NCBI GenBank assembly: GCA_002732675.1
Contig: NVRR01000040.1
Location: forward strand, 1-15,570
DNA length: 15,570 nt
Reading direction: 5' to 3'
From: Sneathiella sp.
GTDB taxonomy: Bacteria; Pseudomonadota; Alphaproteobacteria; Sneathiellales; Sneathiellaceae
This document shows positions 8,004 through 14,872 of the stretch, one piece after another (position 1 is the first letter of the stretch; every line of letters starts with the position of its first letter). The notes under the pieces were generated by a model. That model was not told the origin of the DNA and searched no databases. It saw only the letters and a list, made by a program, of their open reading frames with translations. The translations under genes and the position numbers were made by a program.

Positions 8004-8019
8004 CATATCTAGAGATATG
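8004..8019. promoter_or_regulatory. 16-bp palindrome in folK/NYN divergent region (operator candidate)
   Basis: CATATCT-AG-AGATATG has seven-base half sites that match perfectly around a 2-bp centre. It sits in the 177-bp gap between folK and the NYN gene, six bases from TATAAA (minus strand, 7998-7993), which could be a folK -10. Short perfect palindromes at such positions are typical of dimeric repressor sites. No regulator is encoded nearby, so the binding protein is unknown. Confidence 0.4.
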
Positions 8020-8047
8020 GCTTCAACTTTGCTATGAATATGAAGGG

Positions 8048-8065
8048 GGGAATGAATAAATTCCC
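8048..8065. repeat. Inverted repeat GGGAAT/ATTCCC upstream of NYN gene
   Basis: GGGAAT at 8048-8053 pairs with ATTCCC at 8060-8065 over a six-base AT-rich centre. It lies 40-57 bp before the NYN start and just upstream of a TATAAT at 8080-8085. It could be an operator or a chance repeat. Confidence 0.3.
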
Positions 8066-8079
8066 GATATACATTTATT

Positions 8080-8085
8080 TATAAT
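8080..8085 (+). promoter_or_regulatory. Candidate -10 box (TATAAT) for the NYN gene
   Basis: A perfect TATAAT lies 19 bp before the ATG at 8105, in a very AT-rich stretch. No convincing -35 is found at the right distance, and the leader would be only about a dozen bases with a weak GGA. The assignment is tentative. Confidence 0.3.
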
Positions 8086-8104
8086 AATAAAATCGGATGA
8101 TTAA

Positions 8105-8713
8105 ATGCCTTTTTATTCAGAAGAACGCATTGCACTATTTATAGATGGATCGAACCTCTATGCCGCCGCGAGATCTCTTGGATTTGATATTGATTACAAA
8201 AGACTACTCGGTGAGTTTGCATCGCAAGGACGCCTCGTCCGCGCCTTCTATTATACGGCACTGATCGAAGATCAGGAATATTCCCCGATCCGTCCGTTGG
8301 TCGATTGGCTCGACTATAACGGCTATACGATGGTCACAAAGCCAACGAAAGAATTTACCGACAGCACGACGGGACGGCGAAAATATAAGGGTAATATGGA
8401 TATCGAATTGGCGATCGATATGATGGAACTTGCCCCGCATATTGACCATGCCGTGTTATTTTCCGGTGACGGTGATTTCCGACGGCTCGTTGAAGCTATC
8501 CAGCGTCGCGGTGTCCGGGTGACAGTTGTCAGCACCGTTAAATCACAACCGCCAATGATCGCTGACGAGTTACGACGTCAGGCAGATTTCTTTATAGAAC
8601 TTAAAGACATGGAGAAGAAAGTCGGTCGCGCCGTAACGCCACGCGAAAACCGTGAATACGAAGACTTCCCGGCCGAAATCGAGCCCTATGACGACGCCGA
8701 AAAATTGGCGTAG
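8105..8713 (+). CDS. NYN domain protein, LabA/DUF88-like predicted ribonuclease
   Basis: The NYN fold is a PIN-like metal-dependent nuclease fold. The 202-residue protein has the conserved acidic sites: FIDGSNLY (D14, N17), GNMDIELAIDM (D99 and D105) and LFSGDGDF (D122 and D124). The core ends near residue 165, followed by a charged tail of about 35 residues rich in Glu, Arg and Asp. All expected catalytic acids are present, so it is probably an active RNase, but the substrate is unknown. Proteins of this group commonly lie near folK, rpoZ or smpB in Alphaproteobacteria, which hints at a role in RNA turnover. It is transcribed divergently from folK. The ribosome site is weak (GGATGATTAA before ATG). 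Confidence 0.88.
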   Translation: MPFYSEERIALFIDGSNLYAAARSLGFDIDYKRLLGEFASQGRLVRAFYYTALIEDQEYSPIRPLVDWLDYNGYTMVTKPTKEFTDSTTGRRKYKGNMDIELAIDMMELAPHIDHAVLFSGDGDFRRLVEAIQRRGVRVTVVSTVKSQPPMIADELRRQADFFIELKDMEKKVGRAVTPRENREYEDFPAEIEPYDDAEKLA

Positions 8714-8796
8714 ATCAAATCTGTCCTCCGGTCTTCCGGCCTTAAAAAAATCGAACTATTTGTCCGTTGAAAACTAATAGCCAATTAGCGGCGGTT

Positions 8797-8805
8797 TGCT
8801 ATAAT
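8797..8805 (+). promoter_or_regulatory. Extended -10 promoter (TGCTATAAT) for the DUF2235-PilZ gene
   Basis: TG-C-TATAAT is a perfect extended -10 element, 23 bp before the ATG at 8829. No good -35 lies 17 bp upstream, which extended -10 promoters do not need. It implies the downstream gene is transcribed on its own, not only by read-through from the NYN gene. Confidence 0.5.
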
Positions 8806-8828
8806 TAACTCTATTGATGGGGGAGAAT

Positions 8829-10154
8829 ATGGCGCAGAAACTAATCATTTTTAGCGATTGTTGCTGGATACGACCGCAATATAGAAGCAAAAACAGGCGC
8901 GTACCTGGAAATATATCCCTGGCGCATCATTGCTTGGCGCCCAAAGACGATCTTGATGTTCCGCAAATTCCCTATTTTAGGGAGCCCCCCCAAAAACTAT
9001 TTAGTGCTGCTGGTCTGATGCGGCGCTATTTCGGCCTCGGACTACAAGCCGAAGTTTTCGATATTTATCGTTTTTTGTCAATAACTTACCAACAAGGGGA
9101 TGAAATTTACCTCCTCGGCTCTGGCCTCGGGGCATATAATCTGCGACGACTGGCCGATATGATCGACCGGGTTGGTCTGCTGGAACCCGACGACCTCCAC
9201 ATGCTGCCGGAAATATTTGAATATTATCAAATCCCTGTCGACGCCTTAAGCACACCCGCGGCAATGGAAATGAAGGAAAAGTTCAACGGCCGCCCGGTTC
9301 GTATTCGCTTTTTGGGGTGCTGGGATACGGTCGGTAGTCATGGCTTGCCCCTCCCGCTTTTCCAACAGATTTCGCAAAGCTGGATGATGCTTCATGATCA
9401 CGACGTCAATGCAAATGTTGATGCCGCCTTTCAGGCCCTGGCTCTGGACGAGCGACGCAAGCTCTTCCAGCCCGCATTATGGACCGGCGCACATTCGTCG
9501 CGCCTCGAAAAAATAGAGCAAGTCTGGTTTGCCGGATCACATGAGAATATAGTGGGCGGTAGGCGCGATAGCGGCCTGTCAGATATCGCGTTAATCTGGC
9601 TTCTCAATCGTGCTCAGGAACACGGCCTGTCGTTTGATCCAGAAAAACTGGCCGAAATTAGTGCCCCGGATATCGCGGGAAGCATTGCCCGCAAGCGGCG
9701 TTTTATATATGGGAAACCCATATCGATCGGTCGCCCTTACAACCGACCGGTGGATAGGACGAAAGGCGAAAAGCTCCATGAAAGCGTCTTGCAAAAGCAG
9801 CAGGCGGAGGGAAAATACCTGCCACCCCAACTCGCAAGCCTGCGGCCTGGCGATATTCCGGTTTTTAAGGAATTGAACGAGCCGATAGCAAACAAGCGCC
9901 GCCATTTACGGCGCAAGGTTGACTGGCCGGCGTTTTTGATCAATGGCGATGTGAAGTTAAATGCGAGCCTCGTCGATTACAGCAAAAGCGGCGCCAAAGT
10001 CTGGCTACACGGCCAGATACCAGTCGGAACATCGATCATTTTACAATCCTCCCGGAGTTTTATGGAAGGGCTGAAAAGCAAGGTTATCTGGAGCCAGGAC
10101 AATTTTATCGGGCTTGAATTTGCCGCGCCGCTCGTCGCTAATAACGCCGTATAA
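8829..10154 (+). CDS. DUF2235 hydrolase-fold protein with degenerate active site, fused to C-terminal PilZ domain
   Basis: The 441-residue protein has two parts. Residues 1 to about 340 follow the DUF2235 pattern (alpha/beta-hydrolase, the fold of Tle1-type phospholipases): EVFDIYRFLSITYQQGDEIY, FLGCWDTVGSHGLPL, ALALDERRKLFQPALW, EQVWFAGSH, SGLSDIALIWL and LHESVLQKQ. Residues about 350-435 are PilZ, with RRHLRR at 357-362 (RxxxR), DYSKSG at 383-388 (DxSxxG) and a terminal FIGLEF. The usual GFSRGA elbow reads GSGLGA (97-102), so the nucleophile Ser is Gly99. The N-terminal DGT reads DCC (10-12) and the motif after His238 is HENIVGG. Asp166 and His238 remain. I infer a c-di-GMP-binding pseudo-hydrolase. 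The start at 8829 follows GGGGGAG; a TTG at 8814 is also open. Confidence 0.85.
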   Translation: MAQKLIIFSDCCWIRPQYRSKNRRVPGNISLAHHCLAPKDDLDVPQIPYFREPPQKLFSAAGLMRRYFGLGLQAEVFDIYRFLSITYQQGDEIYLLGSGLGAYNLRRLADMIDRVGLLEPDDLHMLPEIFEYYQIPVDALSTPAAMEMKEKFNGRPVRIRFLGCWDTVGSHGLPLPLFQQISQSWMMLHDHDVNANVDAAFQALALDERRKLFQPALWTGAHSSRLEKIEQVWFAGSHENIVGGRRDSGLSDIALIWLLNRAQEHGLSFDPEKLAEISAPDIAGSIARKRRFIYGKPISIGRPYNRPVDRTKGEKLHESVLQKQQAEGKYLPPQLASLRPGDIPVFKELNEPIANKRRHLRRKVDWPAFLINGDVKLNASLVDYSKSGAKVWLHGQIPVGTSIILQSSRSFMEGLKSKVIWSQDNFIGLEFAAPLVANNAV

Positions 10155-10174
10155 AAGCCAGACCCTGATACAGA

Positions 10175-10627
10175 TTATTGATTGTCTTTCAGGAGACGTT
10201 GTTTCTCTCTGTTCCAATCACGCTCTTTTTCGGTCGCCCGTTTGTCATGTTGTTTCTTGCCTGATGCCAGCCCAAGTTGGACTTTGGCAATGCCGCGATC
10301 ATTGAAATAGAGGGAAAGCGGAATAAGCGTCTTTCCAGCCTTTTGGATAAGGCTGGCTATCTTGTTAATCTGCTTTTTATGCATCAGGAGTTTGCGGGGC
10401 CTCATTGGCTCATGGTTATTACGGTTTCCATGGCCATATTCCGAGATATGGGCGTTGACGAGATACAGCCCGTCATTCTCAAAATTCGCGTATGATTCTT
10501 GAATATTGGCCCGCCCGGCCCGCAGGCTTTTCACCTCCGTACCCTGCAGCATTAGACCCGCTTCAAATTCCTCCTCAATGAAGTAATTATAGCGGGCCTT
10601 ACGATTTTTTGCGACAGTCTGTCCCAT
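10175..10627 (-). CDS. smpB: SsrA-binding protein SmpB
   Basis: SmpB binds tmRNA and carries it to stalled ribosomes in trans-translation. The 150-residue protein has the conserved [18 protein letters not shown] start, [26 protein letters not shown] and the basic C-terminal tail ([21 protein letters not shown]) that enters the empty mRNA channel. The ATG at 10627 gives the normal family N-terminus, and an in-frame stop lies upstream inside dapA. The nearest strong Shine-Dalgarno (AAGGAG) is about 21 bases away, too far for this start. It follows dapA by 25 bp on the same strand and converges with the DUF2235-PilZ gene across 20 bp. Confidence 0.96.
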   Translation of the reverse strand: MGQTVAKNRKARYNYFIEEEFEAGLMLQGTEVKSLRAGRANIQESYANFENDGLYLVNAHISEYGHGNRNNHEPMRPRKLLMHKKQINKIASLIQKAGKTLIPLSLYFNDRGIAKVQLGLASGKKQHDKRATEKERDWNREKQRLLKDNQ

Positions 10628-10652
10628 GGCTAATCGGTTTTCAATCCGCTCC

Positions 10653-11528
10653 TTAGTCTAACAAACCAGCATGGCGCATAGCGGCTTCCACCGCCCGTTC
10701 TGTTTCCTCACGGATCGGCACCAACGGCAGCCTGACATCAGCTTTACAGATATCAAGCAACGACATCGCGTATTTCACCGGAGACGGATTTGCTTCCAAA
10801 AACAGAGCGGTATGCAACGGCATCAATCGATCCTGCATCTCCAGCGCAATTGACCGCTCCCCATGCAGACTAGCATTTTGCAAGATGGCTACCTGCTCAG
10901 GGGCGACGTTGGCAGTCACTGAAATACAGCCGTTGCCGCCATGGGCATTAAACCCCAAAGCAGTCGCGTCTTCACCGGACAATTGGTTAAAGCTGTTACC
11001 ACAGGTCAATCGCTGCGCGGAGACCCGGCTGACATCTGCAGTGGCGTCTTTCACGCCGACAATATGTTCAAGATTCGCAAGTTTTCCCATGGTTTCCGGC
11101 GTCATATCGACGATGGAACGACCCGGAATATTATAAATATAGATCGGGATATCCACGGCATCATGAATGGCCGTGTAATGGGCGATCATACCATCCTGCG
11201 TTGGCTTGTTATAATAAGGCATGGCAATTAACGCCGCATCCGCCCCGGCCTTTTTTGCCTGAGCCGTCAAGCGAATGGCTTCCGCCGTATTATTTGAACC
11301 TGTCCCGGCCATGACCGGGACCCGCCCATTAGCAACTTCAATACAAAGCTCGACCACACGGTCATGCTCCGGGTGCGATAATGTCGGGGATTCGCCAGTT
11401 GTACCGGTGGGCACAAGCGCTTTGGTTCCGGATTTTATCTGCCAGTCACATAAGGATTGGAACGATTTTTCATCCACGCGCTCTCCGTCGAAGGGAGTGA
11501 CAAGCGCTGTGATTGATCCTCTAAACAT
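10653..11528 (-). CDS. dapA: 4-hydroxy-tetrahydrodipicolinate synthase
   Basis: DapA condenses pyruvate with aspartate semialdehyde, the first committed step to diaminopimelate and lysine. The 291-residue TIM-barrel protein begins [13 protein letters not shown]. It has [10 protein letters not shown] (T43 and T44), YIYNIPGRS (Y132), VGVKDATAD with Schiff-base K160, and [17 protein letters not shown]. All catalytic residues are present. The ATG at 11528 has GAGGA seven bases upstream. The frame is open for another 45 codons upstream, but that stretch is not family-like and lies in the promoter leader. smpB follows by 25 bp, so the two are probably co-transcribed. pepN is divergent across 266 bp. 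Confidence 0.97.
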   Translation of the reverse strand: MFRGSITALVTPFDGERVDEKSFQSLCDWQIKSGTKALVPTGTTGESPTLSHPEHDRVVELCIEVANGRVPVMAGTGSNNTAEAIRLTAQAKKAGADAALIAMPYYNKPTQDGMIAHYTAIHDAVDIPIYIYNIPGRSIVDMTPETMGKLANLEHIVGVKDATADVSRVSAQRLTCGNSFNQLSGEDATALGFNAHGGNGCISVTANVAPEQVAILQNASLHGERSIALEMQDRLMPLHTALFLEANPSPVKYAMSLLDICKADVRLPLVPIREETERAVEAAMRHAGLLD

Positions 11529-11613
11529 GACATGGTCCTCAATTTTATTTACATGAATGCCCGGCGACACCGCGACCGAAAAACCCAGCTTCCAGCGTAT
11601 TTCTGCACACCGA

Positions 11614-11632
11614 ACGCCTGTTTTATAGGCGT
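11614..11632. repeat. Inverted repeat ACGCCT/AGGCGT over the dapA -10
   Basis: ACGCCT at 11614-11619 pairs with AGGCGT at 11627-11632 over a seven-base loop that contains the dapA -10 box. The placement suits a repressor site or a hairpin at the start of the transcript. Confidence 0.35.
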
Positions 11633-11649
11633 GGCAGTAAATATGGCAA
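11622..11649 (-). promoter_or_regulatory. Sigma-70-type promoter for dapA
   Basis: On the minus strand TTGCCA (11649-11644) and TATAAA (11627-11622) are separated by 16 bp. Each box matches five of six consensus bases. The predicted transcript would begin near 11615, leaving a leader of roughly 85 bases before the dapA ATG. No riboswitch-like structure was recognised in the leader. Confidence 0.55.
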
Positions 11650-11794
11650 GAAGTAACTGGCAAATAGGGACCGCAATGCCATCTTTAAAGGGTATTTTTA
11701 GCATAGTCTATTTCTCGCCTCGCCCCGTAAAGCTCTTGATCGGGGAGGTATTCAGTCTATCTTGACACAAGGCACCTCAACACAGAAAGCTTGC

Positions 11795-14431
11795 ATGTCA
11801 AAATCCTCGGCGCAACCAGCCACCATTTATCTGAAAGACTACGCACGGCCCGATTTCCTGATCAAAACCGTAAACTTGACGGTCGAGCTCGGAGAAAAGG
11901 TGACGACTGTCACCTCTCGCCTGTCGATGGTACGAAACCAGCCAACCGCAAAAACGCTGTCCCTTAATGGCGAAAAACTGGCGCCGATTTCCGTGAAGTT
12001 AAATGGTAAATTTTTGGCGAAGGAGGCCTACGACGTAACGGAGGAATATCTCAATCTGGCGATAGATAGTGATATTTCGGCGTTCGACCTGGAAATTGTC
12101 ACGGAGCTTAAACCGCAGGAAAATACAGCCCTTGAGGGACTTTATAAATCCAACGGGAATTTCTGCACTCAATGCGAGGCGGAAGGCTTCCGCAAAATAA
12201 CCTATTTTCTCGACCGCCCCGATGTAATGGCGGTATTTACAACAACTATTATTGGTGACGCCGGTCTTTATCCGGTGATGCTGTCCAATGGGAATTTACG
12301 CGGACGTCAAGAGCTTGCCGATGGCAGATTGAGTGTTTTCTGGCATGATCCCCATCCCAAACCCGCCTATCTTTTCGCCCTTGTCGCCGGAGACCTCGCA
12401 TGCGTTGAGGACCATTTCACGACGCGGTCAGGGCGTGACGTCACGTTGCAAATATTTGTCGAACATGGGAACGAGGACAAATGCGGTCATGCCATGGTAT
12501 CGCTCAAAAAATCCATGACATGGGATGAAGAACAGTATGGCCGCGAATATGATCTGGATATCTTCATGATCGTCGCTGTCAGTGACTTCAATATGGGCGC
12601 GATGGAGAATAAGGGCCTAAATATCTTTAATTCCAAATATGTTCTGGCCTCCCCCGAAACAGCGACGGATGCAGATTTTGACGGTATTGAAAGCGTCATT
12701 GCCCATGAGTATTTTCATAACTGGACGGGCAACCGGATTACCTGCCGCGACTGGTTCCAGCTCACCTTAAAAGAAGGCTTGACGGTTTTCCGCGACCAGC
12801 AATTCTCGGCGGATATGAATTCTGCGGCTGTTAACCGGATTAACGACGTCCAGCGACTACGATCCGCTCAATTTCCCGAAGATGCGGGCCCCCTCGCCCA
12901 TCCTATCCAGCCGCAAAGCTATGTGGAAATCAATAACTTCTATACGGCAACCGTGTATGAAAAAGGCGCGGAAGTGATCCGCATGATCCATACGCTGCTG
13001 GGGCCGACAAAATTCCGCGACGGTATGGATCTTTATTTTGAACGCCATGATGGTCAGGCGGTGACGACCGAAGAGTTTGTCGCGGCGCTTGAAGGTGGCT
13101 CCGGGATTGACCTGACGCAGTTCCGCCGTTGGTATATCCAGCCGGGCACGCCCACCATCACCGTAAAAGAAGAATTCGACGAAGCACGCGGACAGTTCAG
13201 ACTGTCGCTGGAGCAAAGCAACCCCAAGGCTGGCAATAATTTCAAACCGCTGCAAATTCCGGTTCGTCTTGGCCTGCTGGATGAAGACGGCCAAAGCATC
13301 GATATCCCAGACCAGAGCGGAACGATGCAGAGTGAAACTATCCTGAATTTTACAGAGAAAAAGACGGTTTTTACCTTTGAAGGAATTAAAAAACGGCCGA
13401 GGATATCTCTGTTCCGGCATTTTTCCGCGCCGGTAAAAATTAAACAAAAAATGGATAATGACGCGCTTGGCTTTCTATTCGCCAAGGATACCGATTTGTT
13501 CAATCGATGGGAATCGGGACAGCGGCTAGCAACGAGCATTCTGCTCGACCAAATCAAGGACTTTGACGGGCGCGTAACGGAGCCCCTCCCTGACGTTTTT
13601 ACCTCGGCTTTTGACCAATTACTGGCAGATAAAACGCTGGACCCGGCCTTCATTGCTCTTGCAATGACCCTGCCCAGCGAACAGGATATTGCGCAAGCGA
13701 TGCCAGTCGTCGATACAGACACCATCCACACCATACGAAATGCCGCGCGCGCCGGTATCGGGGCTCGGTTCGAAAATCGGCTTTCCGGCCTCTATCAAGA
13801 ATGTGTTTCATTAGAAGAAACATCGAACCAGCCTGGCAGCGGTATCCGGAAACTCAAAAATACTGTCCTCCGTTATTTGGCGGCGACGGGCCAGAAACAG
13901 TATCTTGACCTCGCCGCCGTCCAATATGACGCATCGCAAAATATGACGGATACTGTCGCCGTTATGTCTATTCTGGGCGATAGCGAGGAGCCATCTCGGA
14001 ATCGAATTTTCTCCGACTTTTATGGGAAGTGGCAGAATGATCCGCTTGTGATCGACAAGTGGTTTAGCCTTCAAGCAATGACGGCGCGGTCATCCGCATT
14101 GGACGATGTAACAGAATTAATGTCCCATCCGGCTTTCACATTTTACAATCCAAATCGGGTGAGATCCCTGATCGGTGCATTTGCCGCCGGTAATCCTGTT
14201 CATTTCCATGAAAAAACAGGTCGGGGATACAAATTACTGTCAGACTGTATCGGCAAGCTCAACGTCATTAACCCACAGATTGCCGCACGAATGGTGGTGC
14301 CATTGGGTCAATGGCGGCGTTATGATGCTAATCGGCAGCAGCTTATGAAAAAAGAACTCGAAAAAATCCTGAATATTCCGGATTTATCCAATCATGTTTA
14401 CGAAATGGCAAACAAAAGCCTGCATAATTGA
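11795..14431 (+). CDS. pepN: Aminopeptidase N, M1 family zinc metallopeptidase
   Basis: PepN removes N-terminal residues from peptides in the cytoplasm. The 878-residue protein matches the length of the E. coli-type enzyme (about 870). It has the substrate-binding GAMEN motif at 268-272 and the zinc site HEYFHNWTGNRIT with H304, E305 and H308, followed after 18 residues by E327 (KEGLTVFRD). The N-terminal beta domain contains NGNFCTQCEAEGFRKITYF, and an Ig-like domain plus C-terminal helical domain follow. There is no signal peptide. I chose the ATG at 11795 since homologues begin just before YLKDY; a TTG at 11762 is also in frame. The ribosome site is weak. It is divergent from dapA. Confidence 0.96.
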   Translation: MSKSSAQPATIYLKDYARPDFLIKTVNLTVELGEKVTTVTSRLSMVRNQPTAKTLSLNGEKLAPISVKLNGKFLAKEAYDVTEEYLNLAIDSDISAFDLEIVTELKPQENTALEGLYKSNGNFCTQCEAEGFRKITYFLDRPDVMAVFTTTIIGDAGLYPVMLSNGNLRGRQELADGRLSVFWHDPHPKPAYLFALVAGDLACVEDHFTTRSGRDVTLQIFVEHGNEDKCGHAMVSLKKSMTWDEEQYGREYDLDIFMIVAVSDFNMGAMENKGLNIFNSKYVLASPETATDADFDGIESVIAHEYFHNWTGNRITCRDWFQLTLKEGLTVFRDQQFSADMNSAAVNRINDVQRLRSAQFPEDAGPLAHPIQPQSYVEINNFYTATVYEKGAEVIRMIHTLLGPTKFRDGMDLYFERHDGQAVTTEEFVAALEGGSGIDLTQFRRWYIQPGTPTITVKEEFDEARGQFRLSLEQSNPKAGNNFKPLQIPVRLGLLDEDGQSIDIPDQSGTMQSETILNFTEKKTVFTFEGIKKRPRISLFRHFSAPVKIKQKMDNDALGFLFAKDTDLFNRWESGQRLATSILLDQIKDFDGRVTEPLPDVFTSAFDQLLADKTLDPAFIALAMTLPSEQDIAQAMPVVDTDTIHTIRNAARAGIGARFENRLSGLYQECVSLEETSNQPGSGIRKLKNTVLRYLAATGQKQYLDLAAVQYDASQNMTDTVAVMSILGDSEEPSRNRIFSDFYGKWQNDPLVIDKWFSLQAMTARSSALDDVTELMSHPAFTFYNPNRVRSLIGAFAAGNPVHFHEKTGRGYKLLSDCIGKLNVINPQIAARMVVPLGQWRRYDANRQQLMKKELEKILNIPDLSNHVYEMANKSLHN

Positions 14432-14521
14432 GTTAAATTGTCCGATACTGCGAATAGCAAAGGTTTCAATGGATAGGGTGATACGGCACATAACGGAAAA
14501 ATAAGCAGGCAAATACAGATT

Positions 14522-14872
14522 ATGCGTAAACAGTTGGTCTTTCTCGCGTCCGCCGCCCTCCTCGCGCTCTCCCCCCTAGAGAGTGCGGCAACAGAAAAAG
14601 CTGCGCCCAATTCCAGCGTGACATCGCAAAAGCCAGATATCGTAGCCCATGCGCTTTTCAGCGCTCGCCTCACCCCGCGCCCAAGAACAAGACCCATGGG
14701 GCTGCAGTTACCTCCTCATCCCCTCGCAACGGGATTGTTGAACGAAGCGGATCTCAAAATATACCGGCAGGCATTTGCTGCCGCCACCGATCGTCAATGG
14801 CACAAAGCCCGCGCCGCCCTGAAAAAAGTGGAAAAACTAAGCCAGAGCGGGGCCTTTGAGGGTCGCCGCTAG
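14522..14872 (+). pseudogene. Short secreted ORF, probable N-terminal remnant of a soluble lytic transglycosylase
   Basis: The 116-residue product begins with a clear signal peptide (RK, then LVFLASAALLALSP, likely cut after ESAA). A Pro/Arg-rich stretch (TPRPRTRPMG) follows, then LNEADLKIYRQAFAAATDRQWHKARAAL at 73-100. This last part resembles the first alpha-superhelix repeat of Slt-type lytic transglycosylases (x-D-x-x-x-Y-R-x-A-F-x-x-x...W-x-x-A), often encoded near dapA and galU in Alphaproteobacteria. The remaining several hundred residues, including the catalytic domain, are absent. The stop codon overlaps the galU stop by 4 nt. I infer a deletion remnant; a real small periplasmic protein is the alternative. 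The ribosome site is weak. Confidence 0.5.

Noticed and set aside
8728-8746. CCGG-TCTT-CCGG hairpin after the NYN gene as terminator
   Set aside because: The stem is only four pairs, and it is followed by A residues, not T, on the transcribed strand.
8829-10154. Type VI secretion phospholipase effector
   Set aside because: DUF2235 occurs in Tle1 effectors, but there is no immunity gene, VgrG or other secretion gene nearby. The catalytic Ser is lost and a cytoplasmic PilZ domain is attached.
11529-11663. 45-codon N-terminal extension of dapA
   Set aside because: The strong GAGGA before the ATG at 11528 and the family N-terminus [13 protein letters not shown] place the start there. The extension overlaps the promoter.
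11762-11767. Perfect TTGACA upstream of pepN
   Set aside because: No -10-like sequence lies 16-18 bp downstream (GAAAGC at 17), and a start there would fall at the pepN start codon.
12857-13734. Long open frames on the minus strand inside pepN
   Set aside because: They are antisense to a fully conserved M1 aminopeptidase and show no family pattern or ribosome site.
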